Assembly (NCBI RefSeq): GCF_003259505.1
Contig: NZ_QLLK01000004.1
Coordinates: forward strand, 310,001 to 374,000
Length of the DNA: 64,000 bases
Source: Algoriphagus yeomjeoni
GTDB lineage: Bacteria > Bacteroidota > Bacteroidia > Cytophagales > Cyclobacteriaceae
Direction: 5' to 3'
The notes under the pieces were generated by a model. That model saw only the letters and a program-made list of their open reading frames with translations. It searched no databases and was not told where the DNA came from. Made by a program: the position numbers and the translations under genes. Below, in pieces: positions 9,715 through 18,737 of this stretch; position 1 is the stretch's first letter; each line of letters starts with the position of its first letter.

Positions 9715-11007
9715 ATGATCAACTATGTCACGCCAGAAATTGCTGTTTCTTCTATCCAGAGTCATCAACGAGTATTTATCCATGGAAGTGCAGCGACACC
9801 GACGACTCTACTTCATGCGTTGGCTGACAGAAAAGATGAACTCAATAACGTTGAAATAGTCGCCATTACTACCTTGGGAGATATGCCTTTAGTTTCTGAT
9901 GACTGTAAAAAGAGCTTTTACATGAATTCTCTTTTTGTATCACAAAATGTGCGAGGGGCTGTCAATTCTGAGCATGGGGGGTATGTTCCAATTTTTCTAA
10001 GTGAAATCGGTCATCTTTTCCGGCAAAATATTCTCAAAATAGATATTGCCATTGTGCAGGTTTCGGAGCCAGATGCACATGGATTTTGCTCACTTGGGAC
10101 TTCTGTGGATGTAGCCAAGCCTGCCGTGGAAACTGCTCGGACTATCATAGCGCAAGTGAACAAGCAAATGCCAAGAACGCATGGAGATGGGCAAATTCAT
10201 ATCTCGAAATTTCATGCGGCAATTTATGTGGATGAGCCACTTCCTGTGGTAAATTATGGTGAAAAGATAACAGAAATAGAGCGCCAAATTGGAAACCATT
10301 GTGCTTCCCTGATCGAAGACAGATCTACACTGCAAATGGGAATCGGTGCTATCCCGGATGCTGTGCTAGATTCACTAAAGCAGCATAAGGACCTTGGAAT
10401 TCATACAGAAATGTTTTCAAATGGAATCTTGGGACTTCTCAAATCCGGTGCTATTACCAATAAATACAAGAAAAAACACCCCGGTAAAATAGTCTCTTCT
10501 TTCGTCACTGGCTCGAAAGAATTATACGATGCCATAGATGATAATCCTGAATTTTCATTCCATGAAGCCGCCTATTTGAATGATACTGCTGTCATTCGTA
10601 AGAACCCTAAAGTCATCTCCATCAACAGTTGCGTAGAAATGGATCTCACAGGCCAGGTATGCGCAGATTCCATTGGTAGCTATCAATACTCCGGTGTAGG
10701 CGGGCAAATGGACTTCATGCGCGGTGCTTCACTTTCTGAAGGAGGCAAGCCCATTATGGCCATGACTTCGGCTACTCGAACAGGAACTTCCAAAATAGTC
10801 CCTTTCCTAAAAGAAGGTGCTGGCGTGGTCACCACAAGAGCGCACATGCAATACGTGGTGACGGAGTACGGTATGGTCAATCTTTATGGTAAAAACTTAC
10901 GTCAGCGTGCTTATGAGCTGATGAAAATCGCTCATCCCGAGCACAGAGAAACTCTCGAAAAAGCTATCGTAGAGAGGTTCGGCAGTTTTATTTACCCTTT
11001 TCGATAA
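9715..11007 (+). CDS. acetyl-CoA hydrolase / 4-hydroxybutyrate-type CoA-transferase family protein
   Basis: The 430-residue protein matches the Cat1/AbfT group throughout. It has a glycine-rich N-terminal loop (VFIHGSAATP) and the glutamate that forms the CoA thioester, E232 in GIHTEMFSNG. GVGGQMDFMRGA and the closing TRAHMQYVVTEYGMVNLYGKN follow. The family moves CoA between acetyl-CoA and short acids such as butyrate, 4-hydroxybutyrate or succinate, and a few members are hydrolases. The exact acid cannot be read from the sequence. Lying next to an isobutyryl-CoA mutase, a role in short-chain acyl-CoA use is likely. The start ATG fits the family N-terminus. Confidence 0.88.
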   Translation: MINYVTPEIAVSSIQSHQRVFIHGSAATPTTLLHALADRKDELNNVEIVAITTLGDMPLVSDDCKKSFYMNSLFVSQNVRGAVNSEHGGYVPIFLSEIGHLFRQNILKIDIAIVQVSEPDAHGFCSLGTSVDVAKPAVETARTIIAQVNKQMPRTHGDGQIHISKFHAAIYVDEPLPVVNYGEKITEIERQIGNHCASLIEDRSTLQMGIGAIPDAVLDSLKQHKDLGIHTEMFSNGILGLLKSGAITNKYKKKHPGKIVSSFVTGSKELYDAIDDNPEFSFHEAAYLNDTAVIRKNPKVISINSCVEMDLTGQVCADSIGSYQYSGVGGQMDFMRGASLSEGGKPIMAMTSATRTGTSKIVPFLKEGAGVVTTRAHMQYVVTEYGMVNLYGKNLRQRAYELMKIAHPEHRETLEKAIVERFGSFIYPFR

Positions 11008-11029
11008 AATCAAGGCAAATTGATTCAGT

Positions 11030-11037
11030 TAGTTTTG
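11030..11037 (+). promoter_or_regulatory. candidate -7 element for the sugar porter-kinase pair
   Basis: TAGTTTTG fits TAnnTTTG and lies 54 nt before the sugar porter start. The expected TTTG 20 nt upstream is absent, so confidence is low. Confidence 0.3.
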
Positions 11038-11090
11038 ATTTATTCCGCTTCTCTCTAGATTAGCAAACTAAAAACAACCCAAAACAGCTA

Positions 11091-12437
11091 ATGACTTCTA
11101 AACAATACGCCTTTTTTATCTCAATCACAGCTGCATTGGGCGGCTTTTTGTTTGGATTTGATACTGCAGTAATATCAGGTGCAGAGCGAGCCATTCAGGA
11201 TATTTGGAAATTAAATGATCTCACACATGGTCTTGCCATAGCAATGGCGCTTTATGGTACCGTAATCGGCGCCTTGTTTGGAGGTATCCCAGCAGATAAA
11301 TTTGGGAGAAAAAAGAGTTTACTCTGGATTGGAGCCCTGTATCTAATCTCTGCAATTGGATCAGGAATGGCTCCAGATGAGTATTCCTTTATGTTTTTTA
11401 GATTCATTGGGGGCTTGGGAGTTGGTGCTTCTTCCGTCGTTGCTCCTATGTATATCTCTGAAATAGCGCCTGCCAAAAACAGAGGATTACTCGTAGCACT
11501 TTATCAATTCAATATCGTGTTTGGTATCCTGATGGCTTATTTGTCAAACTACCTGATAGGCACAGCGGAAATTGCAAACGACTGGCGCTGGATGCTTGGG
11601 ATGGAGGCAGTTCCTGCGTTGATTTATACTGTAATGATATTCAAAATACCGGAAAGTCCACGCTGGCTAATTGCCAAGTTCAACGATCAGGTAAAAGCAA
11701 GAGAAATCCTAACCAGAACTGATCCAGAGGGAGTAGATGAAGCTATTCGACTGGCAATAATTGAAGAACAAACTATCAAACAGAAAGGAAGTTTTGCAGC
11801 TTTATTCAGCAGAGCGTTTTTATCCACCACCATGCTGGCAATATTTATCGCCTTTTTCAACCAAGTTTCCGGCATCAACGCAATCATATATTTTGCTCCA
11901 AGAATCTTTGAAATGGCAGGCATCTCAACCGAATCAGCGCTTTTCTCCACTATTGGAATAGGCGTGGTGAATCTGCTGGCGACCTTTGTTGGATTGTATT
12001 TGATAGATAGAATCGGTAGAAAAAAGCTAATGTACATCGGGTCGATGGGCTATATCCTTTCTCTTTCTCTTATGGCCTACAATTTTCTAGTAGGAGGAAT
12101 TGACAACTTCTGGTTACCTATATTTATTTTTACGTTTATAGCCTCCCATGCGGTAGGTCAAGGAGCCGTGATTTGGGTTTTCATTTCTGAGGTTTTCCCC
12201 AATGAACTCCGCGCATATGGTCAATCCATCGGAAGTTTTACCCACTGGATATTCGCTGCAGTGATTGCCAACGTCTTTCCATATTTTGCCAATCAATTTG
12301 GACCAGGATATATTTTTGCTTTTTTCGCTTTGATGATGGTTTGGCAGTTACTCTGGGTGAAATACAAAATGCCAGAAACCAAGGGAAGATCCTTAGAAGA
12401 AATTCAACAAGACTTACATAATACCAATGCAGCATAA
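11091..12437 (+). CDS. MFS sugar porter (XylE/GalP-like)
   Basis: At 448 residues with twelve predicted membrane segments it has all sugar-porter family signatures. These include GGFLFGFDTAVISG in helix 1, DKFGRKKS in loop 2-3, PESPRWL before the central loop, NQVSGINAIIYFAP in helix 7, DRIGRKK, and PETKGRSLEEIQ at the C-terminus. It imports a hexose or pentose with protons across the inner membrane. The sugar is not evident, but the gene overlaps the next, a fructokinase-like gene, by 11 nt, so a hexose such as fructose is a reasonable guess. Confidence 0.92.
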   Translation: MTSKQYAFFISITAALGGFLFGFDTAVISGAERAIQDIWKLNDLTHGLAIAMALYGTVIGALFGGIPADKFGRKKSLLWIGALYLISAIGSGMAPDEYSFMFFRFIGGLGVGASSVVAPMYISEIAPAKNRGLLVALYQFNIVFGILMAYLSNYLIGTAEIANDWRWMLGMEAVPALIYTVMIFKIPESPRWLIAKFNDQVKAREILTRTDPEGVDEAIRLAIIEEQTIKQKGSFAALFSRAFLSTTMLAIFIAFFNQVSGINAIIYFAPRIFEMAGISTESALFSTIGIGVVNLLATFVGLYLIDRIGRKKLMYIGSMGYILSLSLMAYNFLVGGIDNFWLPIFIFTFIASHAVGQGAVIWVFISEVFPNELRAYGQSIGSFTHWIFAAVIANVFPYFANQFGPGYIFAFFALMMVWQLLWVKYKMPETKGRSLEEIQQDLHNTNAA

Positions 12438-13290
12438 AGTAGTCATATTCGGAGAGATGCTTTGGGATTGCTTACCATCTGGTCCAGTACCTGGCGGAGC
12501 CCCTATGAACGTTACGCTTAATCTCCACCAGCTTGGGCTGAAATCAAGATTAATCTCCGCCATAGGCAATGATATTGACGGACAAAAGCTTCTAGACTTT
12601 TTAGAAACGTTTAACCTACCAGTTGATCTGATTCAGGTAAATGAAGAGCATGAAACCTCAAAAGTTTTGGTAAATGACGACGATCCCGAGAATATCAAGT
12701 ACACCATCGTCTCTCCAGTGGCTTGGGATTTTATCCAGTGGAATAATGAAATAGATGAGGCTGTTGCTACTTCGGATGCTTTTGTCTTTGGAACACTTGG
12801 AGTTCGAAACTCTGCAAGTCTAACAACCTTACTCAGGTTACTTCATCATAAAACCTTACGCATCTTTGATGCGAATTTTCGTCCTCCCTTTTATGATTTT
12901 GAGATCATAGAAAACTTATTGGGTTTTACAGATATTCTAAAAATCAACGAGGATGAGTTAGAGATTTTTGCGGATTATTTTAATGTATCGCCAAATATAG
13001 AAAGCGTCTGTAACTACTTGGATGAGCATTATCCGATGGATTTGATCTGCGTTACACTAGGTTCGAAAGGAGCCTTAATCTATAAAGGCGGTAAAATAGT
13101 CTCTCATAAAGGATACAAAGTACAAGTCGCGGACAGCATCGGTGCAGGAGATGCGTTTTTGAGTGGCTTTATCAAAACCTATTTGGAAAAATATCCATTA
13201 GATCAGGTTTTGGACTTCGCCTGTAAACTTGGAGCTTTTGTAGCAAGCAAAAAAGGTGGGACACCGAGGTATGAGGTTTCTGATATATAA
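12427..13290 (+). CDS. PfkB-family carbohydrate kinase (fructokinase-like)
   Basis: The 287-residue protein has the ribokinase-fold features: N-terminal VVIFGEMLWDCLPSG with the GGAPMNVTLNLHQLG substrate loop, and the C-terminal anion-hole signature DSIGAGDAFLSGFI with catalytic Asp. The start VVIFGE(M/V)L(W/F)D and GGAP motif are typical of fructokinases, so ATP-dependent phosphorylation of fructose on entry is the best guess. The start lies 11 nt inside the porter gene in another frame, so the pair is co-translated. Confidence 0.88.
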   Translation: MQHKVVIFGEMLWDCLPSGPVPGGAPMNVTLNLHQLGLKSRLISAIGNDIDGQKLLDFLETFNLPVDLIQVNEEHETSKVLVNDDDPENIKYTIVSPVAWDFIQWNNEIDEAVATSDAFVFGTLGVRNSASLTTLLRLLHHKTLRIFDANFRPPFYDFEIIENLLGFTDILKINEDELEIFADYFNVSPNIESVCNYLDEHYPMDLICVTLGSKGALIYKGGKIVSHKGYKVQVADSIGAGDAFLSGFIKTYLEKYPLDQVLDFACKLGAFVASKKGGTPRYEVSDI

Positions 13291-13314
13291 AGTATTCAGT
13301 CGCAGTATTCAGTC
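13291..13314 (+). repeat. short direct repeat in the 3' region of the kinase gene
   Basis: AGTATTCAGTC occurs at 13291-13301 and again at 13304-13314, immediately after the kinase stop codon. It is followed by CACTGAACACTGACCAGTGA, which has the same CACTGA flavour. No open frame or terminator is seen in the 80-nt gap. Confidence 0.5.
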
Positions 13315-13370
13315 CTATGTAGAATATAGAGTAACACTGAACACTGACCAGTGAGACTGAAAACTAAATC

Positions 13371-13763
13371 CTAAAACCCACTTTTAATCGTCTCAGCAAT
13401 CTCCGACAGTTCATCCTTACTTAATTTCAGCTTAGGACGATTGAAATTAATATCATCAATACTTCTTAGCGGTACTAGGTGCACGTGTACATGGGGAACT
13501 TCCAATCCAATCACAGCGACACCTACACGAGTGCACTTTATCGTTTTATCTATGGCTTTTGCTACTTGCTGCGCAAAAAGATGTAATCCTGAAAGTACTT
13601 CAGGTTTCAAATCAAAAATGTAATCTACTTCCTGTTTGGGAACCACCAACACATGTCCTTTGACCAAAGGCATGATATCTAGAAAAGCAATGTAATTTTC
13701 ATCCTCGGCTACGATGTGACCGGGAATTTCTCGATTGATTATTTTTGTGAATATTGATGCCAT
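13371..13763 (-). CDS. HIT (histidine triad) family hydrolase
   Basis: This 130-residue protein carries the triad HVHVHLVP near the C-terminus, the N-terminal IFTKIINREIPGHIVAEDE typical of HinT/PKCI branches, and a middle GHVLVVPKQEVD strand. Such enzymes hydrolyse nucleoside phosphoramidates or related mononucleotide substrates. It follows greA on the same strand. The 42-nt gap contains a strong terminator ending 16 nt before this start, so transcription must pass that hairpin or begin inside greA. Confidence 0.92.
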   Translation of the reverse strand: MASIFTKIINREIPGHIVAEDENYIAFLDIMPLVKGHVLVVPKQEVDYIFDLKPEVLSGLHLFAQQVAKAIDKTIKCTRVGVAVIGLEVPHVHVHLVPLRSIDDINFNRPKLKLSKDELSEIAETIKSGF

Positions 13764-13779
13764 AATCTGTAAAAATAAA

Positions 13780-13801
13780 AATCCCGACGTATGCCGGGAT
13801 T
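13780..13801 (-). terminator. intrinsic terminator after greA
   Basis: On the minus strand a 7-bp stem (AATCCCG / CGGGATT) is followed by TTTTATTTTT. It begins 4 nt after the greA stop and ends 16 nt before the HIT start codon. Confidence 0.8.
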
Positions 13802-13805
13802 AGTT

Positions 13806-14279
13806 TTAGAAAGTAATATCTAATATTTCGAATTGTAGAGTTCCTGCTGGAGCTTTTACTTCAGCGATATCTCCCACCTTTTTTCCTACTAGGCCTTTTC
13901 CAAACGGAGAACCCAAGGAAATTTTGCCTGCTTTCAAATCAGCCTCCTGCTCAGATACCAAGGTGTAGCTGACGGTCATTCCATTCTTAACATTTTTGAT
14001 TTTGACAGTAGTCAATATCCCAACTTTGGAAGTATCCAACTGAGAGCTATCCAAAACTCTAGCATTACCTACTACAGCCTCTAACTTGGCGATCTTAAGC
14101 TCCAAGTGACCTTGGGCGTCCTTTGCCGCATCATATTCTGCATTCTCACTCAGGTCGCCTTTATCTCTTGCCTCTGCAATCTGCAGGGAAATATCAGTTC
14201 TCCCTTTAGTTTTAAGCATTTGAAGTTCGTCCTTCAATCTCTTTAGGCCCTCTTCAGTATAATATTGTATTTCTCCCAT
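13806..14279 (-). CDS. greA: transcription elongation factor GreA
   Basis: The 157-residue length and sequence are standard GreA. An N-terminal coiled coil carries the tip motif GDLSENAEYDAAKDAQ (acidic residues that reach the RNA polymerase active site), and a C-terminal FKBP-like domain ends in GSPFGKGLVGKKVGD and the closing strands. It stimulates cleavage of backtracked RNA. The start is preceded by only 16 nt before a strong hairpin, with a good promoter on the far side of that hairpin. This suggests expression is set partly by termination in the leader. Confidence 0.97.
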   Translation of the reverse strand: MGEIQYYTEEGLKRLKDELQMLKTKGRTDISLQIAEARDKGDLSENAEYDAAKDAQGHLELKIAKLEAVVGNARVLDSSQLDTSKVGILTTVKIKNVKNGMTVSYTLVSEQEADLKAGKISLGSPFGKGLVGKKVGDIAEVKAPAGTLQFEILDITF

Positions 14280-14295
14280 AATCTACTCTGTTATA

Positions 14296-14350
14296 AGCTA
14301 CAAAAACAAAGTAACGGTCGCAAGACGTGACCGTTACCTTGTTTTTAGCT
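14296..14350 (-). terminator. long terminator-like hairpin between the dehydrogenase gene and greA
   Basis: The core stem GTAACGGTC / GACCGTTAC (9 bp, loop GCAAGACGT) is extended by matching outer arms AGCTACAAAAACAA / TTGTTTTTAGCT with small mismatches. Read on the minus strand, TTTGTTTTTG follows the GC-rich core, as expected of an intrinsic terminator. It ends 16 nt before greA and lies downstream of the predicted greA promoter, so it is either the terminator of the rsmA-mgtE-dehydrogenase operon, a greA leader attenuator, or both. Confidence 0.75.
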
Positions 14351-14363
14351 TGAATTTGATGAA

Positions 14364-14395
14364 CAAAGATAGCAAAAGCTTTGAAACAAAGCAAA
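14364..14395 (-). promoter_or_regulatory. predicted greA promoter (TTTG - 20 nt - TATCTTTG)
   Basis: On the minus strand TTTG at 14395-14392 and TATCTTTG at 14371-14364 are separated by exactly 20 nt, a full match to the Bacteroidota primary sigma factor pattern. The start point would be near 14357, giving a leader of about 78 nt that contains the whole hairpin. Confidence 0.6.
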
Positions 14396-14430
14396 GCATG
14401 GTTTCTTGTCACACGCTTTTAAAAACCCAA

Positions 14431-15366
14431 TTAACAGGCCGTAAACGCCTTTTTAATCCTTTTGGCTAAAACTTTATTAATCTTCTCGTAGGATTCAAAA
14501 GTCCAGCCGGCCACATGTGGACTAAACAACACATTATCTCTTGCCGCCAATTTCTCAAACTCAGCCTTTTGCTCAGGAGTAAACTTTTGAAACTTCTCAT
14601 TTTCCAAAACATCCAGCAATGCTCCTCGCAAAATCCCTTGATCAAGTGCTTCATTCAACGTCTTAAAACTGACCACTTCTCCCCTAGCTGTATTAATCAG
14701 CCAAAAAGGTTTAGCGAAACTTTGCAGCTCTTTTAGTGTAAAAAAATTCTTGGTCTCAGGAGTAAGCGGAACATGAATACTCAGGATATCAGCTTCGGCT
14801 TTCAACTTTTCCCACATCACTTCTTGGACGAAATCATCAGCAAAGTCCAACTTGTACTTATCATATGCCAGAATATTTACATGAAATCCTCTAAGTCTAT
14901 GAGCAAATGACTTGCCCATATTTCCAAATCCCATGATCCCAACGGTCTTACCCATCAGCTCATGACCACGATTTCCTTCTCGATCCCAGATACCCTTTCG
15001 AACTTCCTGATCAGCATTTTTTACATTATTAAAAAGTGCCAAAAGCATCCCCACAGCATGCTCTGCTACTGCATCCCGATTTCCTTTGGCTGCATGGAAA
15101 AGCTTGATACCCTTTTCCTCCATATACTCCAAATCAATTTTATCTAACCCCGCTCCTGCTCTTCCTATGAATTTAAGGTTGGTAGCTTTCTCCAACAGCT
15201 CTCGATCCATAGGAGTTTTGGAACGAATGATCAATCCATCATATTCAGCGACGGTTTCTACAATTTCCTCTCGTGTGATTTCCGGAGAATACTCGACTTC
15301 ATGTCCTTCTTTCTGAAGTAGGGGCATGATACTTTCGTGCATTTCGTCAATGATAAGAATCTTCAT
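14431..15366 (-). CDS. D-isomer-specific 2-hydroxyacid dehydrogenase (phosphoglycerate dehydrogenase-like)
   Basis: The 311-residue enzyme has the NAD-binding motif GIMGFGNMGKSF and the catalytic trio of the family: Arg in LINTARGEVV, Glu in LLDVLENE and His in FSPHVAGWT. The N-terminal MKILIIDEMHESI and RAGAGLDKIDLEYMEEKGI resemble SerA, but the regulatory ACT domain of many SerA proteins is missing. It could make 3-phosphohydroxypyruvate for serine synthesis or act on another 2-hydroxyacid. It follows mgtE by 11 nt. Confidence 0.88.
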   Translation of the reverse strand: MKILIIDEMHESIMPLLQKEGHEVEYSPEITREEIVETVAEYDGLIIRSKTPMDRELLEKATNLKFIGRAGAGLDKIDLEYMEEKGIKLFHAAKGNRDAVAEHAVGMLLALFNNVKNADQEVRKGIWDREGNRGHELMGKTVGIMGFGNMGKSFAHRLRGFHVNILAYDKYKLDFADDFVQEVMWEKLKAEADILSIHVPLTPETKNFFTLKELQSFAKPFWLINTARGEVVSFKTLNEALDQGILRGALLDVLENEKFQKFTPEQKAEFEKLAARDNVLFSPHVAGWTFESYEKINKVLAKRIKKAFTAC

Positions 15367-15377
15367 TTTTCTACTAA

Positions 15378-16745
15378 TTATATGTGCAAAAGTGACATAG
15401 CTACCAAAAAGTAAACAGCAAGACCTATCAGATCATTTGCTGTTGTGATAAAAGGTCCAGAGGCCAAAGCAGGATTAATCCCTATTTTATCCAGTATGAT
15501 CGGTGTGATTGTTCCCATAAAGGAAGCAAGAAGTACGACTGAAAATAGGGCTATTGAGACTACCATGGCAAATGATACGTCGGTTTTATAAAACAGCACG
15601 ACCACACCAAAGACAAATGTGGCCAGAATCAATCCATTTAAAATCGCTACTAAAAGCACTTTCAGAAATCTTTTGGCCATGGAATCATCAAAAATAGATT
15701 TACTGGCAAGAGACTGCACGACTATAGAGGAAGTCTGAATCCCTACATTCCCGCCAGTTGCAGTGATCAACGGGATGAAAAAGGCAAGTGCAGTAACCTT
15801 ACTTAGCCCTTCTTCAAAAAAGCCAATAAATCCAGCACCAAGTAGTCCACCGCAAATTCCTATCAGTAGCCAAGGGAGTCTAGCCTTGGAAAGCTTGATA
15901 ACACTGTCATACTCATCGACGGTATCAGATATACCTGTCATTGCCTGAATATCTTCCTCGGCTTCCTCACGGATTACATCTAGAATATCATCGACTGTAA
16001 TTCTCCCAACCAACTTATTCTTACTATTTACCACTGGTAGTGATTCCAAATCATACTTTCGCATGACCTCAGCCACCTCTTCCTGATCCATGTAAGTAGG
16101 CACTGAGATCACTTCTTCCTCGTAGATATCTTCAATTTTGGTTTCGTCTGAAGCCAGTACGATGCGCTTCAGCGATACAATTCCCATCAATTGCTGTCGA
16201 TTATTCACAACAAAAATGGAATAGATCTTACTTACATTTTCTGCTTGTCGCCGAATCTCATTGATAGTCTGAACGACATTCCAGTTTTTATTGGCCCGGA
16301 TATATTCCTTTGCCATAATACCACCGGCAGTGTCTTCATCGTAGCGTAGGAGTTCGAGGATTTGATCTGATTTTACCTTATCCTGGAAATGACTGATAAT
16401 ATCTTCCCGTTCTCTTTCGAGAAAAAGGTTTAAAATATCGGCACCATCATCCGAGTCCATCAACTCAATCAGATTAGCCATTTCCTGTACTTCCAACTCC
16501 TTCAGTACCCGATGCTGATTAGTCGCTTCCAGCTCTATAATAATATCAGCCGCCAATTGCGCATCCAATACCCGCAGCACAAAGATTGACTCAGACATGG
16601 ACAACTCATCGAGCAAGGCAGCAATATCAGCCACATTGACCCCATCAAGCGACTCTTGAATGAAGTTCAAGTCCTCTGCTTCAATTGCCTGCTGTAGGCT
16701 TTCTAAGTACTCCTTCGAAAGTTCAAACTGCTTAATGATTTCCAC
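15378..16745 (-). CDS. mgtE: MgtE-type magnesium transporter
   Basis: The 455-residue protein has the MgtE order. A superhelical N domain rich in acidic residues (about 1-135) comes first. A pair of CBS domains (about 140-260, [14 protein letters not shown] at the border) follows, then an intracellular plug helix and five membrane helices, the first starting near [19 protein letters not shown]. The pore-region motifs [16 protein letters not shown] and [22 protein letters not shown] are conserved. It imports Mg2+ and is gated by Mg2+ binding to the cytoplasmic domains. It overlaps rsmA by 14 nt. Confidence 0.96.
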   Translation of the reverse strand: MEIIKQFELSKEYLESLQQAIEAEDLNFIQESLDGVNVADIAALLDELSMSESIFVLRVLDAQLAADIIIELEATNQHRVLKELEVQEMANLIELMDSDDGADILNLFLEREREDIISHFQDKVKSDQILELLRYDEDTAGGIMAKEYIRANKNWNVVQTINEIRRQAENVSKIYSIFVVNNRQQLMGIVSLKRIVLASDETKIEDIYEEEVISVPTYMDQEEVAEVMRKYDLESLPVVNSKNKLVGRITVDDILDVIREEAEEDIQAMTGISDTVDEYDSVIKLSKARLPWLLIGICGGLLGAGFIGFFEEGLSKVTALAFFIPLITATGGNVGIQTSSIVVQSLASKSIFDDSMAKRFLKVLLVAILNGLILATFVFGVVVLFYKTDVSFAMVVSIALFSVVLLASFMGTITPIILDKIGINPALASGPFITTANDLIGLAVYFLVAMSLLHI

Positions 16746-17517
16746 GGGAAGCTTCGATAGTTTGGGTTAAAAATATGAATTCTGCTACGTCCAATTGCTC
16801 GGCGCGCAAATTCAAAATAGGATTTGAATTAAACTCCTCAGGAAGATTAAAAGGCTTGAGACAGTTGCGAAGAGTTTTTCTTCTATTACCAAATCCTGCC
16901 TTAACAACCTGTTTGAAAAGCTTTTCGTTGCAATCTAATTTATCAGTGGCATTTCTAGTAAGCCGAATAACACCAGAATTGACTTTCGGAGGCGGGTCAA
17001 ATACATGCGGAGGAACGGTAAACAGATATTCTATATCGTAAAAAGCCTGAAGTAATACAGACAAAATTCCATAGTCTTTATTTCCTTTTGGCGAAGCAAT
17101 GCGTTCAGCGACTTCCTTCTGAAGCATGCAAACTACCTCAGTCACTTGATCTTTTACCTCCAGAACTTTAAAGAAAATCTGGGAGGAAATATTGTAGGGA
17201 AAATTACCTGCGATGGCAAACTTATCGGTAAAGACTTCTTCAAGATTCATTTTGAGGAAATCTCCTTCGATAATCTTATCTCCAAGTTCAGGATATTTTT
17301 TGTGTAGGTAAACTATAGATTCTTTATCAATATCGATTAGATATAAATCCAGATTTCCCTTCATCAGGAAATCCGTCAGCACACCCATACCAGGTCCTAT
17401 TTCCAGAACCTTAGCTACTTCGTTGTGCCCTTTGACCGCTTGCGCTATTTGCTCCGCAATACTCAAATCGGTCAAAAAATGCTGTCCCAAGTGTTTCTTG
17501 GCTTTGACCTTTTCCAT
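16732..17517 (-). CDS. rsmA: 16S rRNA dimethyladenosine transferase RsmA (KsgA)
   Basis: The 261-residue enzyme has the N-terminal [13 protein letters not shown], the SAM-binding loop [13 protein letters not shown], the acidic YLIDIDKES and the catalytic NFPYNIS motif of the adenine dimethylases. A C-terminal helical domain follows ([13 protein letters not shown]). It dimethylates two adjacent adenines near the 3' end of 16S rRNA during small-subunit assembly. It is the first gene of the rsmA-mgtE-dehydrogenase operon. Confidence 0.97.
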   Translation of the reverse strand: MEKVKAKKHLGQHFLTDLSIAEQIAQAVKGHNEVAKVLEIGPGMGVLTDFLMKGNLDLYLIDIDKESIVYLHKKYPELGDKIIEGDFLKMNLEEVFTDKFAIAGNFPYNISSQIFFKVLEVKDQVTEVVCMLQKEVAERIASPKGNKDYGILSVLLQAFYDIEYLFTVPPHVFDPPPKVNSGVIRLTRNATDKLDCNEKLFKQVVKAGFGNRRKTLRNCLKPFNLPEEFNSNPILNLRAEQLDVAEFIFLTQTIEASRGNH

Positions 17518-17553
17518 CGGTTAGCTCAGATAAATTTTTATAAATTGCAATCT

Positions 17554-17561
17554 CAAAATTA
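17554..17561 (-). promoter_or_regulatory. candidate -7 element for rsmA
   Basis: On the minus strand the sequence is TAATTTTG, a match to TAnnTTTG 36 nt before the rsmA start. No TTTG is found at the expected upstream spacing. Confidence 0.3.
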
Positions 17562-17638
17562 AGAGAATAATTCTAAAGGACTAGCTTACACGAGGAGGCT
17601 TGACCAAACCTTAACACCTAGTCCACATTATACTTTAT

Positions 17639-18661
17639 ATGCATCAACGAAAGATCAAACCCATTATCGGAATAAGCATTGGCGACCTAAACGGAATAAG
17701 TGTAGAAGTCACCATGAAGGCCTTACTAGACAATAGAACATACAAGTCATTTACCCCGCTGATATACGCGCATGGTAAAGCGCTGACTTTTTATAGGAAA
17801 CAGCTTGGCCTTGACGATTTCAATTTTGCTCAGATCAGAAGCATAGATGAGATTCAGCACAAGCGCATCAATGTAATCAATGTATCGGAAGAATGTCCCG
17901 AGGTAATTCCAGGAGTAGAAACTCAGGAAGCAGGGAAATTTGCTTTGGAAGCATTGAAAATGGCTGTAGCTGATCTGAAGGAAGGAAAAATACAGGCTTT
18001 AGTAACTGCCCCATTAAATAAAAACAACGTCAATTCTGAAGAACTGCACTTTGTAGGACATACCGAATTCATCACTCAGGCAGTAGGATCAAAAGAAAGT
18101 TTGATGCTAATGGTTGCCGAGCAATTTCGAGTGGGATTGGTTACGGGTCATGTGCCTTTGGCAAAAGTGGCTGAAAATGTCACGCAAGAGCGAATCATCC
18201 AAAAAGCCAATATTCTTCTCAAAACCTTAGAAAAAGACTTTGGTATCAATAAGCCAAAGATTGCCATTTTAGGACTAAACCCTCACGCGGGTGAAGACGG
18301 TCTTTTAGGCGAAGAAGAAGAGCAAATTATCAAACCTGCAGTTCATGCCTTGAAAGACCAGAACAAAATGGTTTTTGGTCCCTATCCAGCAGATGGATTC
18401 TTCGGAATGGCCCACCAGACTAAGTTTGATGGTATTTTGGCAATGTACCATGACCAAGGGTTGGTACCCTTTAAATCCATGGCATTCAGCACGGGAGTCA
18501 ACTTCACCGCTGGATTACCCGTAGTAAGAACTTCGCCTGATCACGGCACTGCTTATAATATAGCAGGAAAAAACATCGCAGATGAAGGCTCTATGAGAGC
18601 AGCAATTTTCCTGGCAGCAGACATTATTCAACAACACAACCCGCAGGAATCAGAGGATTGA
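17639..18661 (+). CDS. pdxA: 4-hydroxythreonine-4-phosphate dehydrogenase PdxA
   Basis: The 340-residue enzyme has the family start KPIIGISIGDLNGIS, the central VTAPLNKNNVN and HTEFITQAVGS, the metal/substrate loop LGLNPHAGEDGLLGEEE, GPYPADGFFG and MYHDQGLVPFK. It oxidises 4-phosphohydroxythreonine in the DXP-dependent pyridoxal phosphate pathway. It heads a plus-strand run that continues into yceD, rpmF and fatty-acid genes, but a separate promoter before yceD suggests it need not be co-transcribed. Confidence 0.96.
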   Translation: MHQRKIKPIIGISIGDLNGISVEVTMKALLDNRTYKSFTPLIYAHGKALTFYRKQLGLDDFNFAQIRSIDEIQHKRINVINVSEECPEVIPGVETQEAGKFALEALKMAVADLKEGKIQALVTAPLNKNNVNSEELHFVGHTEFITQAVGSKESLMLMVAEQFRVGLVTGHVPLAKVAENVTQERIIQKANILLKTLEKDFGINKPKIAILGLNPHAGEDGLLGEEEEQIIKPAVHALKDQNKMVFGPYPADGFFGMAHQTKFDGILAMYHDQGLVPFKSMAFSTGVNFTAGLPVVRTSPDHGTAYNIAGKNIADEGSMRAAIFLAADIIQQHNPQESED

Positions 18662-18737
18662 GAAGGAAAAACGGAGATTTATTGAACAGAACCAAAGATT
18701 ATTTCAAAATCTCTTTCATCCTTTTATAATAATTCAC

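Noticed and set aside
11687-12037. 116-residue minus-strand frame
   Set aside because: It is the shadow of membrane helices of the sugar porter; hydrophobicity is copied from the other strand.
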